Assembly (NCBI GenBank): GCA_040905365.1 | Contig: JBBDRQ010000064.1 | Span: 24,670 to 88,669, forward strand | Origin: JAHWKV01 sp040905365 | GTDB taxonomy: Bacteria; Actinomycetota; CADDZG01; JAHWKV01 | Length of the DNA stretch: 64,000 nucleotides | Direction: 5' to 3' | In this document: positions 34,561 through 43,249 of the stretch, piece by piece | How the letters are laid out: every line of letters starts with the position of its first letter | Numbering within the stretch: the first letter of the stretch is position 1 | The notes under the pieces: model-generated | Told to the model about the DNA's origin: nothing | Database searches by the model: none | What the model saw: only the letters and a program-made list of their open reading frames with translations | Position numbers and translations under genes: made by a program

Positions 34561-37503
34561 CTACCTACCTAGTGTTAGCTCCCTGAAGGCGTCAGAGGTT
34601 CGCTGCAGTTCTTCCTCCATCTTGTCGAGCACCTCCCGGGCCGGAGTCTCGCCGCGTGCCGCACTGCGCTCGATGTTCGCGCTGGCCGTCGCCATGGCGG
34701 CGGCGCCGACAGTTGCCGAGGCTCCCTTTATTCTGTGGGCGGCACGCGTGATCGAGGACTGGTCATTTCGATCCGCGGCCTGCCGCATCGCGCGCAGCTG
34801 CGCGGCCGCATCGGCGAAGTACTCGCTTATTAAATTCGTAAGAAAAGCCGGGTCGCCGCTGATCTCGGCCAACTGCTGCAGGGCCTCGAGTTGGGACGCA
34901 TCTACCGATCCGTTGCCGGCCGGGGTCGCGCCGGAAGGCGGCGACTCGCTTTTGGCAGCCCCGCTCCCGTTTGGGAGCGAGCGTCTTAGGACCGCCTCCA
35001 TCTCCAGCTCCTTCACCGGCTTGGCGAGATAGTCGTCCATGCCCGCAGCCAGGCACTTTTCCCGATCCTCGACTAGCGCTCCGGCGGTCATCGCAATGAT
35101 GGGAATGTGCTCGCTGTCGCGTTCTCGGCGGCGAATCTCAGCGGTTGCTTGGAAGCCGTCCATCTCGGGCATGTGGCAGTCCATGATTACCGCGTCGTAG
35201 CTGCGCTGGCTTAGCGCCCCGAGCGCTTCGCGGCCGTTGGCGGCCAGGTCGCAGCGGTAGCCGAGTTTGGCGACGATTCCCCGGGCGACCTCCTGGTTGA
35301 CCGGGTGGTCCTCGACGATCAAAAGCCGGCCGCGCGAGCCGGAGCCAGACGTTTGAGCGGATATCGGATCTGCCTCGGGCCGCGCGGCGCCGGGGTTGGT
35401 GGCAAGGGCGAGTGCGTCGTAAAGGCTCGACAACCGCACAGGCTTGGTCAGCTGCGTTACAAAGCCCGCATCGGTTGCGGTTTGTGCGCTCACCGGCATG
35501 GAGCTCAGCAACAGCAGAGGCGTGGACCGCAGTTCGGGATCCGCTCGGATCATTCCGGCCAGTGTCGGGCCGTCGATCTCAGGCATCGCCATGTCGACCA
35601 GCACCGCATGGTACGAGCGGAGCTGGTTGGCTGCCTGTTTCAACCGGCCGAACCCTTCTTGGGCATCTGAGGCGACGTCGGCGTGTACGTCCCACCGGCG
35701 CATCTGTGAGGAGAGGACGAAGCGATTGGTCGCGTTGTCGTCTATCACCAGGATCCGGCGTCCTTCAAGTAGGTGCGGGATTCGGGGGCTCCGGCCGGCG
35801 GTCTGCGAAGCTTTGGTCATGGGTATCTCGAGCCAGAAGGTGCTGCCCCGGCCCTTTTCGCTGGATGCCCCCACGGCGCCGCCCATCGCCTCAGCCAGAC
35901 GACTGGATATCGCCAGGCCCAAACCGGTGCCCCCGTACCTGCGCGTGGTAGACGCGTCGGCCTGGGAGAAGGGCTCGAATAGCCGGCTGAGGGTTTTGCT
36001 ATCGATTCCGATCCCTGTGTCTTTCACCTCGACACGCAGCAAAATCTCTTCGGAGACCTTCTGTTCCGCGGCGACGGCCTGGATCAGGATTTCGCCTTTT
36101 TCTGTGAACTTGACGGCGTTGCTGGCGAAGTTGAGCAGGATCTGGCGCAGCCGCCCGACGTCCCCCCTCAGCTCGGCGGGGACTTCGGCCGGGCAGTAGG
36201 TGAGCAGCTCCAGGCCCTTGGCTTGGGCCGGTTCGGCGACCAGGGCTGCTACGTCCGCCAGCGCTTCCGAGAGGTCGAAATCAACGGTTTCCAGCTCCAG
36301 CTTGCCGGCTTCGACCTTGGAGAAATCCAAAATGTCGTTGATGATTCCCAGTAGCGCTTCGCCTGACGTCCGCACCCCTTCCGCGTAGCGGCGCTGCGTT
36401 TCGTCGAGGTCTCCGTCCAAAAGCAGCCCGGTCAGGCCGATGACGCCGTTCATCGGGGTTCGAATCTCGTGGCTCATTGTGGCGAGGAATTCCGACTTGG
36501 CCCTCGAGGCTTGTAGGGCGCGATCCCGGGCCTCGGTCAAAGCTTGCGCGGACGCCTTGTCGTCCGTTATGTCCTGGCATGTCCCGTGCAGCTGGATCAC
36601 CCGCCCAGCGTGGTCGCAGTCGACGTCGACGTGTGCAGATAGCCAACGCCAGGTGCCACCGCCGCCCTCAACGCGATAGTCCACCGTGTAGCTCTCCGCT
36701 CGCTTAACAGCCTCGGTAATCGCGGCTTCGACGGCCGGCCTGTCATCGTCGTGGATGCTGCTGAGCAGCGCGCCGCTATCCGGAATCCAGTCCGCCGGCT
36801 TTCCGAAGAGCCGCAACATCTCGTCCGAGCACCGGAGCTCGTCGTTGAGCAGGTCCCACTTCCAACTTCCCACCTGGGCCAGCCGCTGAGCCTCGGCGAG
36901 CGCCTCCGTCCGGTTCAGCGCTTCTTTTTGCAGCGATTCATTGAGCTTCCACGTGGCTATTCCCGCGGCGCTCATTCCCAGGATCGAGATCCCGTGGATT
37001 GCTGCCCACCTCCACGGGTTGGCCAGTGCCGCCGGGTGGTTGTATACGCTTTCGGGCGCCACCATGCCGACCACGCCGTGGTGAAGAACGACGTATCCGA
37101 TCGCAAACAGGAAGGGGGCCCAGTCCTGATACAAGACGACGATGCCTACCATGATGAAGAAATGGAAGTGGGCCTCGATCATTCCTCCGGACAGGTGCAC
37201 CAACACCGCGGACGCCGTCATCAGGCCCACCGACGTAAAGACGATGCGTGGCCGGCGTCCCCGCGACAACTGGGCGGCCAGCGCGGGAAGCGCTACCACG
37301 GCGGCCTCGAAGAAGCTGTGACCCAAGCCGTAGCCCATAAACAGCGCGAAGAGGAACAGGCCGGGTACGTGTGCCCACAACAGGGCTAGGATGCCGCGAT
37401 GGCGTTGGGTCCATACGGCTTTACTCAAGCCCCTGCCCTCAGGCAGGAAGGACCTGAGCGCACGCAGGGACGTTGCGGCCGTGGACCCTCTCGACGCTTT
37501 CAT
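34561..37503 (-). CDS. Hybrid histidine kinase (5TM-PAS-HisKA-HATPase-REC-REC-HPT)
   Basis: The 980-residue protein has about five N-terminal membrane segments (about 45-205, with HFHFFIMVGIVVLYQDW), a PAS domain (about 235-340), HisKA (ATMSHEIRTPMNG), HATPase (NAVKFTEKG, DTGIGI, GGTGLGLAI), REC1 (VLVDMAMPEIDG), REC2 (VIMDCHMPEMDG) and HPT (AAHRIKGASATVG). All phosphorelay residues are intact. ATG 37503 follows GGGGAG on this strand. It converges with the glycosyltransferase operon, leaving 9 bp between stops, and is the obvious kinase candidate for its receiver proteins. Confidence 0.92.
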   Translation of the reverse strand: MKASRGSTAATSLRALRSFLPEGRGLSKAVWTQRHRGILALLWAHVPGLFLFALFMGYGLGHSFFEAAVVALPALAAQLSRGRRPRIVFTSVGLMTASAVLVHLSGGMIEAHFHFFIMVGIVVLYQDWAPFLFAIGYVVLHHGVVGMVAPESVYNHPAALANPWRWAAIHGISILGMSAAGIATWKLNESLQKEALNRTEALAEAQRLAQVGSWKWDLLNDELRCSDEMLRLFGKPADWIPDSGALLSSIHDDDRPAVEAAITEAVKRAESYTVDYRVEGGGGTWRWLSAHVDVDCDHAGRVIQLHGTCQDITDDKASAQALTEARDRALQASRAKSEFLATMSHEIRTPMNGVIGLTGLLLDGDLDETQRRYAEGVRTSGEALLGIINDILDFSKVEAGKLELETVDFDLSEALADVAALVAEPAQAKGLELLTYCPAEVPAELRGDVGRLRQILLNFASNAVKFTEKGEILIQAVAAEQKVSEEILLRVEVKDTGIGIDSKTLSRLFEPFSQADASTTRRYGGTGLGLAISSRLAEAMGGAVGASSEKGRGSTFWLEIPMTKASQTAGRSPRIPHLLEGRRILVIDDNATNRFVLSSQMRRWDVHADVASDAQEGFGRLKQAANQLRSYHAVLVDMAMPEIDGPTLAGMIRADPELRSTPLLLLSSMPVSAQTATDAGFVTQLTKPVRLSSLYDALALATNPGAARPEADPISAQTSGSGSRGRLLIVEDHPVNQEVARGIVAKLGYRCDLAANGREALGALSQRSYDAVIMDCHMPEMDGFQATAEIRRRERDSEHIPIIAMTAGALVEDREKCLAAGMDDYLAKPVKELEMEAVLRRSLPNGSGAAKSESPPSGATPAGNGSVDASQLEALQQLAEISGDPAFLTNLISEYFADAAAQLRAMRQAADRNDQSSITRAAHRIKGASATVGAAAMATASANIERSAARGETPAREVLDKMEEELQRTSDAFRELTLGR

Positions 37504-37659
37504 GCCGACTCCCCGGTCGCGACTGGTTCTGGGTGGTCTATAGATCGGCAGTGGCGACCGAATGTTAAGCAAATTAAGTATGGCACCAAGTGGCAAGGAG
37601 GGCTTCCTAGTACCCTGACCACCAACCTTCGGGGCGTTTGGCGGCGTGAGGCGCAGCGC
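37504..37659. other. Upstream region of the hybrid kinase, running into the assembly gap
   Basis: The 156 bp hold the kinase leader on the minus strand. On the plus strand CCTAGTACCCT (37606-37616) recurs before adnA and behind the TPR start. A small plus-strand gene might start close to the gap (GTG 37646), but the gap prevents a decision. Confidence 0.35.
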
Positions 37660-37759
37660 NNNNNNNNNNNNNNNNNNNNNNNNNNNNNNNNNNNNNNNNN
37701 NNNNNNNNNNNNNNNNNNNNNNNNNNNNNNNNNNNNNNNNNNNNNNNNNNNNNNNNNNN
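37660..37759. other. Assembly gap of 100 Ns
   Basis: Exactly 100 undetermined bases. The round number suggests a scaffold placeholder, so the real distance and even the linkage of the two sides are uncertain. Confidence 0.99.
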
Positions 37760-37760
37760 G

Positions 37761-37833
37761 CGAGCAGGAGATCGATCTGATCGACCGAGCGTTTCCGGCC
37801 GGACCGCAGTCCGCGCGGTTGCCGGTTCTGTAG
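37761..37833 (+). CDS. Possible 3' end of a gene cut by the gap
   Basis: Directly behind the Ns a frame reads EQEIDLIDRAFPAGPQSA and ends at TAG 37833. Codon use is GC-rich at third positions as in neighbours and the piece looks like a protein tail. The 5' part would lie in the gap, or start at 37646 before it. Nothing is recognised. Confidence 0.3.
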
Positions 37834-37882
37834 ACACCAAGTAGTTGGAGTCTCTTCCGCCGAAGGGGCACTTGCGGAAATA

Positions 37883-37896
37883 TTAGATGCATCTAA
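37883..37896. promoter_or_regulatory. Palindromic operator candidate for the metal transporter operon
   Basis: TTAGATGCATCTAA is a perfect 14-bp palindrome in an AT-rich patch about 65 bp before the transporter operon. A second inverted repeat, GGTTTT...AAAACC (37900-37920), follows. Size, symmetry and place fit a site for a DtxR/MntR-type metal repressor. No such repressor gene is in the window apart from the winged-helix tails of the permeases. Confidence 0.55.
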
Positions 37897-37960
37897 ACTG
37901 GTTTTTAGTTTCATAAAACCGTTGCGAGAAATTATTCCTACCGGAGGTGGTCAGACCCAG

Positions 37961-38899
37961 ATGCGCAGATCTATGTCCGCAGCGGTCCTCGTCCTCGCCC
38001 TGCTGCTCGGGGCCTGTGGACGGATCGACGGCGTTTCAAGCTCGGTGGAAGGAAAGGTAAAAGCGGTAGCGACCACCGGGATGATCGGCGACGCGGTGAG
38101 CAACGTCGGCGGGGATCTGGTCGAAGTGCAGACTCTTATGGGCCCCGGCGTCGATCCGCACCTGTATAAGGCCAGCGCCGGCGACGTACGGCGCATCAAC
38201 GAGGCGAATATCGTCTTCTACAACGGTTTGCACTTAGAGGCCGCCATGGCCGACGTTCTGCAGGAGACGGGGACCGTCACGACTGTGCCGGTGGCCGAGG
38301 CGATCGACGACGATCTGCTGCTGCGGCCCGAGGAGTTCGAGGGTCAGTTCGACCCGCACGTCTGGTTCGATGTCGGCCTGTGGAAGGTCGCGGTGGCCGA
38401 GGTTCGGGATGCGCTTGCGAAGTTGGATCCGGACAACGCCCAGGCCTACCGGGACAACGCCGCGGCCTATCTGGATGAGCTCACCGAGCTGGACCAATAC
38501 GTGATTGAGCGGGTTCAACAAATTCCGCCCGGGCTGCGTGTGCTGGTAACCGCTCACGACGCTTTCAACTATTTCGGGGAGGCGTACGGGGTCGACGTGC
38601 GGGGCCTGATCGGAATCAGCACCGCCTCCGAAGCGGGCACGCGCGACATTCGCGACCTGGCCGAGTTCATAGCCGAGCGTCAGATCCCGGCGATATTCGT
38701 CGAGTCGTCGGTCTCGGCTCGGGCCATCGAGGCGGTTCAGGCCGCAGTCAGGGACAGCGGCGCCGAGGTTGGCATCGGCGGCGAACTGTTTTCCGACGCC
38801 ATGGGTGACGAGGGAACCGAAGAGGGAACCTACACCGGCATGGTGCGCCACAATGTGGACGTGATAGCCGACGCTTTGGGGGCCGGTGAGGATGGGTGA
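37961..38899 (+). CDS. Metal ABC transporter substrate-binding lipoprotein (manganese type)
   Basis: The 312-residue lipoprotein has lipobox LLGAC with Cys19 and the cluster A-I binding-protein fold. Metal ligands can be placed: His in DPHLY, His in DPHVWFD, Glu in ISTASEAGT and Asp in LFSDAMG. A Glu as third ligand is found in Mn/Fe binders such as PsaA, whereas zinc binders carry His there. There is no His-rich loop typical of ZnuA. ATG 37961 follows CGGAGGTGG. First gene of a four-gene operon, probably under the palindrome at 37883. Confidence 0.88.
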   Translation: MRRSMSAAVLVLALLLGACGRIDGVSSSVEGKVKAVATTGMIGDAVSNVGGDLVEVQTLMGPGVDPHLYKASAGDVRRINEANIVFYNGLHLEAAMADVLQETGTVTTVPVAEAIDDDLLLRPEEFEGQFDPHVWFDVGLWKVAVAEVRDALAKLDPDNAQAYRDNAAAYLDELTELDQYVIERVQQIPPGLRVLVTAHDAFNYFGEAYGVDVRGLIGISTASEAGTRDIRDLAEFIAERQIPAIFVESSVSARAIEAVQAAVRDSGAEVGIGGELFSDAMGDEGTEEGTYTGMVRHNVDVIADALGAGEDG

Positions 38900-39647
38900 T
38901 GCGCTGGCGATAGGCGTAGAGGACCTGACGGTCGCGTACGACGAGACGGCAGTTCTGTGGGACGTAGACCTGGAGGTTCCCAAGGGGTCCCTCATGGCAA
39001 TAGTGGGACCCAACGGGGCGGGTAAGACCACGCTCATCCGGTCGGTGCTGGGCTTGACCAAGCCGGCTGCCGGCCGGATCACCATAGACGGACGCCCGGC
39101 CTCGGAGGCCAAGCGGCTGATCGGCTACGTACCCCAGCGCGGAACGGTCGACTGGGATTTTCCCACCACGGTGCTGGATGTGGTGATTATGGGCCGCTAT
39201 GGCGCCTTGGGTTGGTTGAAGCGGCCCGGCCGGAAAGAAAGGGATTTGGCGCTCGAGGCTCTTGATCAGGTGGGCATGCAGGAGTTTGCCTCCCGGCATA
39301 TCAGTGAGCTGTCCGGCGGCCAGCAGCAACGGGTCTTTCTGGGCCGAGCTCTGGTGCAGGATGCCTCCGTGTACCTGATGGACGAGCCTTTTCAAGGGGT
39401 GGATGCCGCGACCGAGAAGGCCATCATCGAGCTCTTGCGCGGGTTCAAAGCTCAGGGTAAGACCGTCGTGTGTGTGCACCACGACCTGCAGACGGTCGAG
39501 GAGTACTTTGACCGGGTACTGCTGCTCAACGTCCGGCGCATCGCCTCGGGTCCGGTGTCGGAGGTGTTCAACCAAGACAACCTGCGGCTTACCTACGGGG
39601 GCCGGCTGGCGTTCTCGCGCCGGGAGCCCGCGCGTTCGCTCGACTGA
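38892..39647 (+). CDS. Metal ABC transporter ATP-binding protein
   Basis: The 251-residue ATPase has Walker A GPNGAGKTT (about 38-46), Q-loop in YVPQRG, signature LSGGQQQR, Walker B VYLMDEPFQGVD and the switch His in VCVHHDL. It powers metal import with the two permeases behind it. ATG 38892 overlaps the end of the binding-protein gene; GTG 38886 is an in-frame alternative. The stop overlaps the next ATG. Confidence 0.93.
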   Translation: MGDALAIGVEDLTVAYDETAVLWDVDLEVPKGSLMAIVGPNGAGKTTLIRSVLGLTKPAAGRITIDGRPASEAKRLIGYVPQRGTVDWDFPTTVLDVVIMGRYGALGWLKRPGRKERDLALEALDQVGMQEFASRHISELSGGQQQRVFLGRALVQDASVYLMDEPFQGVDAATEKAIIELLRGFKAQGKTVVCVHHDLQTVEEYFDRVLLLNVRRIASGPVSEVFNQDNLRLTYGGRLAFSRREPARSLD

Positions 39648-40810
39648 TGGAGGCGCTCCTTAGCTGGGTCGACGATTACACCCTGCGTACCGTGGCCTTG
39701 GGCTCGGCCATGCTGGGTCTCGTCAGCGGGGTCTTGGGCACGTTCGCGCTGTTGCGCCGCCAGAGCCTGCTCGGCGATGCGCTTTCTCACGCCGCTTTGC
39801 CGGGCATTGCCCTGGCCTTCCTGTTTACCCGCAGCAAGTCGATCCTGGTTCTGGTGATGGGAGCGGCCGTCGCGGCCTGGCTCGGAGCGTTGTTAATCGA
39901 CTCGGTGGTCCGCAATACCCGGGTCAAGACCGACGCGGCAATGGCGGTTGTGCTGTCGGTGTTTTTTGGAGTGGGCCTGGTCTTGCTCACCTACATCCAG
40001 CGGCTGCCGGATGCGGGCAAATCCGGCTTAGATACCTTCTTGTTTGGGCAGGCGGCCGCGCTGCTGGAGCGCGATCTGTATCTAATGGCCGCGCTGGGCG
40101 GGGGAGCTTTGCTGGTCGTCGCTCTGTTGTGGAAGGAGTTCAAACTCCTGGCCTTCGACCCCGGGTTCGCATCGTCGCTCGGGCTGCCGATCCGGGGTCT
40201 GGAGCGGGTGCTCACGACCGCGCTGGTGATTGCCATCGTCATCGGTTTGCAGGCGGTCGGGGTGGTGTTGATGAGTGCGCTGGTGGTGGCCCCGGCCGCG
40301 GCGGCGCGCCAGTGGACCAACCGCTTGAGCGCCATGGTGGTGATCTCCGGCGGCTTCGGCGCCGTATCCGGGGCCTCCGGCGCATTGATCTCGTCGAGTG
40401 TGCCGCGGCTGCCGACCGGACCGATGATTGTGATAGTGGCGTCGGGCATAGTGATCCTCTCGCTGTTGTTTGCGCCCCGCCGGGGCCTGGTGATCGGCGC
40501 GCTGCGCAAGCGGGCCGGCCGCAAGCGCCTGCGCTCCGAGGTTGTGTTGGTGGATCTGTACCTGCTTTCGCTCCAGCACGAGGTGCGCCACCCCCACACG
40601 ACCGAGTCCATCGCGGGTATGCGCTACCAATCCGGCGACGTCGTAGCTTCGCTCGACACCTTGACTGCAAGAGGCCTGGTTGCCCGCAGCGGGGCGGGTT
40701 GGGTGTTGACCGAGACCGGCGAGCGGCTGGCCAAAGAGTTGCTGATGCTGGAGCAGGACGCTTCCGAGGCCCAGCTGGCCGTGGCTCTTGCAGGGAGGGC
40801 CCCGCGGTGA
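39647..40810 (+). CDS. Metal ABC transporter permease with C-terminal winged-helix-like domain (1)
   Basis: The 387-residue protein has an ABC-3 permease core of about eight membrane segments (about 15-283) with GDALSHAALPGIA and VVLMSALVVAPAAAAR. A cytosolic tail of about 100 residues follows, not found in ordinary ABC-3 permeases. VDLYLLSLQHE, SIAGMRYQSGDVVASLDTLTARGLV and GWVLTETGERLAKEL read as a winged helix-turn-helix like the N-terminal part of DtxR/MntR repressors. The tail may sense metal or regulate transport or transcription; this is inference. Confidence 0.88.
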   Translation: MEALLSWVDDYTLRTVALGSAMLGLVSGVLGTFALLRRQSLLGDALSHAALPGIALAFLFTRSKSILVLVMGAAVAAWLGALLIDSVVRNTRVKTDAAMAVVLSVFFGVGLVLLTYIQRLPDAGKSGLDTFLFGQAAALLERDLYLMAALGGGALLVVALLWKEFKLLAFDPGFASSLGLPIRGLERVLTTALVIAIVIGLQAVGVVLMSALVVAPAAAARQWTNRLSAMVVISGGFGAVSGASGALISSSVPRLPTGPMIVIVASGIVILSLLFAPRRGLVIGALRKRAGRKRLRSEVVLVDLYLLSLQHEVRHPHTTESIAGMRYQSGDVVASLDTLTARGLVARSGAGWVLTETGERLAKELLMLEQDASEAQLAVALAGRAPR

Positions 40811-41916
40811 GCGGATACGAGTGGGAGGTGGTCGCGGTTGGGGCGATGGTCGCGGCGGCCTGCGCTTTGCCCGGGACCTTCCTGGTGCTGCGTAAGTTGT
40901 CGATGATGAGTGACGCCATAACGCACACGGTGCTGCTGGGTATCGTTATCGGATTCTTTGCCGTCGGAAGCCTCTCGTCGCCTCTGCTTATCGCCGGCGC
41001 AACGGCCGTAGGGCTGCTGACCGTGTACATGGTCGATTTGCTCAAGCGTTCCAGGCGGGTTGCCGAGGATGCGGCCATCGGCCTGGTGTTTCCGCTGCTG
41101 TTTAGTGTGGCGGTGATCCTCATCTCCCGCTACGCAGGCGACGTCCACCTGGACGTTGATGCCGTGCTGCTGGGCGAGATCGCTCTTGCGCCTCAGGATC
41201 GCCTGGTCGCCTCCGGTTTCGATCTGGGGCCCCGGTCCCTGTGGATGATGGGGGCGATCGCAACCGGTGGCGCGGCGTTTGTTGCGACCTTCTTTAAAGA
41301 GTTGAAGCTGATGACGTTCGACGCCGGGCTGGCCGAGGCGCTGGGTTTTCGGCCTGCAGCGCTGAATCTGGCTCTGATGGCGCTGGTCTCGGTAACGGCG
41401 GTCGGCGCCTTCGACGCGGTTGGCTCGATTCTGGTGGTGGCGCTGATGATCGGACCGCCGGCGGCGGCCTTGCTGCTCACCAACCGACTGGGGGTCATGA
41501 TGGCCCTCGCGGTGGGAATCGGCGTTGCGTCGGCCCCTATCGGGTACCTGGGCGCGCGCCGGCTCGATGCCTCTATCGCCGGCGCCATGGCTGCGACGAT
41601 CGGGGTGGCCTTCGTCTCCTCCTTTCTCTTCGCTCCCAACCGGGGGCTCGTTGCCATCGCCCGGCGCCACGCTCGCCAGAGGTGGGAGTTCGCGCAGCAG
41701 ATGCTGGCGGCTCACCTGTTCAACCACGACGGGACCCCCGAGCAGGAGACCGAGAGCCACGTAGGCCACATCGAAAAAGTGCTGGGTTGGCCGCCGCAGT
41801 TCCGGTCGCAGGTCATCGGCAGGGCGGTGCAACGGGGATTGCTGAGCGAATCGTCGGGATACTTGACGCTGACCGACCGGGGACGGGAGTTCGCCCGCAA
41901 GGTCCTCGTTCATTAA
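40807..41916 (+). CDS. Metal ABC transporter permease with C-terminal winged-helix-like domain (2)
   Basis: The 369-residue second permease has the ABC-3 core (about 5-280; MSDAITHTVLLGIV, ILVVALMIGPPAAA) and a tail of about 90 residues. The tail shows EFAQQMLAAHLFNHDG, then VIGRAVQRGLLSE and GYLTLTDRGREFARK, the same winged-helix pattern as the first permease although the sequences differ. GTG 40807 overlaps the previous stop (GTGA). The two permeases probably form a heterodimer, so the complex would carry two such tails. Confidence 0.87.
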   Translation: MSGYEWEVVAVGAMVAAACALPGTFLVLRKLSMMSDAITHTVLLGIVIGFFAVGSLSSPLLIAGATAVGLLTVYMVDLLKRSRRVAEDAAIGLVFPLLFSVAVILISRYAGDVHLDVDAVLLGEIALAPQDRLVASGFDLGPRSLWMMGAIATGGAAFVATFFKELKLMTFDAGLAEALGFRPAALNLALMALVSVTAVGAFDAVGSILVVALMIGPPAAALLLTNRLGVMMALAVGIGVASAPIGYLGARRLDASIAGAMAATIGVAFVSSFLFAPNRGLVAIARRHARQRWEFAQQMLAAHLFNHDGTPEQETESHVGHIEKVLGWPPQFRSQVIGRAVQRGLLSESSGYLTLTDRGREFARKVLVH

Positions 41917-41952
41917 CCGCTATCCCACCTTTAGGGCAACGGTTGGTCCGGA

Positions 41953-43236
41953 TTACTGGCGGGACATCCAGCCCCTGATGCGCACATCGAGTTGTGCTGG
42001 CGTCAGGTCGAAAAAGCGGCCCAGGGCCTCTGCGGTGGTCTCAACCGCGAGCTGTTCGATCGGCGTGTCTGCCGGCGGCCGCCCGTCCAGACCGGGGACG
42101 GTATCGGGCAGCTTGTCATACAGCCGGCCGGCCGGCAGCTGAGCGTAAGAGGCGTAAAATTCCCAGAACTGCTCCGCTCCGTAGGTCTCGACCAGATACC
42201 AGGCCGCGGCTGCCGAGTATGCGTACTCCAGCGAGGTTCCCTCCTGGTTGGTGCCGTGCTCGCCCAGACTGGTGGCGCGGGTTAGGCGGTCGATTGTGAT
42301 GTCTGTGAACTTGTCGCCGGACACCCCGTCCCGCCAGATGCTCACCGTCTTGGTGCCGGCCAGGTACATGGCCGCGGCCTCGCTCACCCAGGCAGGGGTG
42401 AACGGCCGGGTAACTTGTGCGAGCAGCAAATGGCCCAGCTCGTGACGCAAGGTCTCCAGGCTCTGCCCGTTCTCGTACAGCTTCTGGCGGTTGATCACCA
42501 TCTGCCGGGCCAGCACCCGTAGGCTGTCGGGCGTTACTTCGTAGGAGGTCTCCACCTGCGCTATCGGTGAGACCGGGCCCAGGTTGGTTCCGGCCATTTG
42601 CCGGTACTGATCTTCATCGGCGGCTATTAACAGCAGATAAATGTTCTCCAGTGGAAAGGGAACCTTCTCTCCCAGTTGCCGCCGTGCCTGTTCGGCATCG
42701 GACAGGACCCGGTCGGGGGAGTCGGTACCGGGCCGGAACAGCGCCAGGAAGTGGTCGGAGCGTTCGAACAGCACTCCTTCGGTGGCCCACACCGGCATCC
42801 GGGAGCCTCGCCGCAGCGCCGCCGCCTCAACCGTCCAGGCGTCTTCGGCTTTGGCGAAGTCGTAGCGGACCGACAGGCGGAAAATGTTGTTGGAGGGCAA
42901 CCCCTCGTACGTATAGGACAGATCGACGCGCCGGTCGAGCAGTGATTCCTCAGCCTCGTCGGCGTTGCGCGAAAGGGTGAAGCTGATGTCGGTTAGAGGT
43001 ACCGTCGTGGCCCCGGTGGCTATCGGCCCTTCCAGTTCGAGCGCCGCGGGAGCGACCGGCGCAAGGTATCCCTCGACGTCGCCGGCGGCCAGCAGCTCCG
43101 CTCGTCCGTCGAGGAACTGCTGGAGCTCGTCGGAAACGGCGGGTGAAGGTGGGGCGGATGTATTTGGACGGAGCGAGCACCCTGCCCCAACCAGCAGCAG
43201 GCACAGGACCAGCGGGACGAGGCGCCGGGCCCCCGT
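41953..43236 (-). CDS. Lipoprotein metallopeptidase (HELGH), start codon non-canonical
   Basis: The gluzincin-type core has HELGH near residue 264 and a second Glu in AWVSEAAAMY 18 residues further, as in the peptidase MA family. The first ordinary start codon in frame is TTG 42900, giving 315 residues. The frame however continues upstream with plausible protein and ends in a signal sequence with a Cys (RRLVPLVLCLLLVGAGC), which begins at ACG 43236 behind AAAGG. From there the protein has 427 residues. The signal sequence indicates an exported lipoprotein. ACG initiation, a CTG inside the signal, or a sequence error could explain the missing start. Confidence 0.7.
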   Translation of the reverse strand, partial: TGARRLVPLVLCLLLVGAGCSLRPNTSAPPSPAVSDELQQFLDGRAELLAAGDVEGYLAPVAPAALELEGPIATGATTVPLTDISFTLSRNADEAEESLLDRRVDLSYTYEGLPSNNIFRLSVRYDFAKAEDAWTVEAAALRRGSRMPVWATEGVLFERSDHFLALFRPGTDSPDRVLSDAEQARRQLGEKVPFPLENIYLLLIAADEDQYRQMAGTNLGPVSPIAQVETSYEVTPDSLRVLARQMVINRQKLYENGQSLETLRHELGHLLLAQVTRPFTPAWVSEAAAMYLAGTKTVSIWRDGVSGDKFTDITIDRLTRATSLGEHGTNQEGTSLEYAYSAAAAWYLVETYGAEQFWEFYASYAQLPAGRLYDKLPDTVPGLDGRPPADTPIEQLAVETTAEALGRFFDLTPAQLDVRIRGWMSRQ

Positions 43237-43249
43237 AAGAGCGGGACCT

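Noticed and set aside
37399..37833. 144-codon plus-strand frame across the Ns
   Set aside because: Its 5' part is antisense to the kinase start and the join across 100 Ns is artificial; only the short tail after the gap was kept as a weak candidate.
40129..40806. Long N-terminal extension of the second permease, looking like a fusion
   Set aside because: The upstream part is a +1 shadow of the first permease; GTG 40807 with GTGA overlap is the sensible start.
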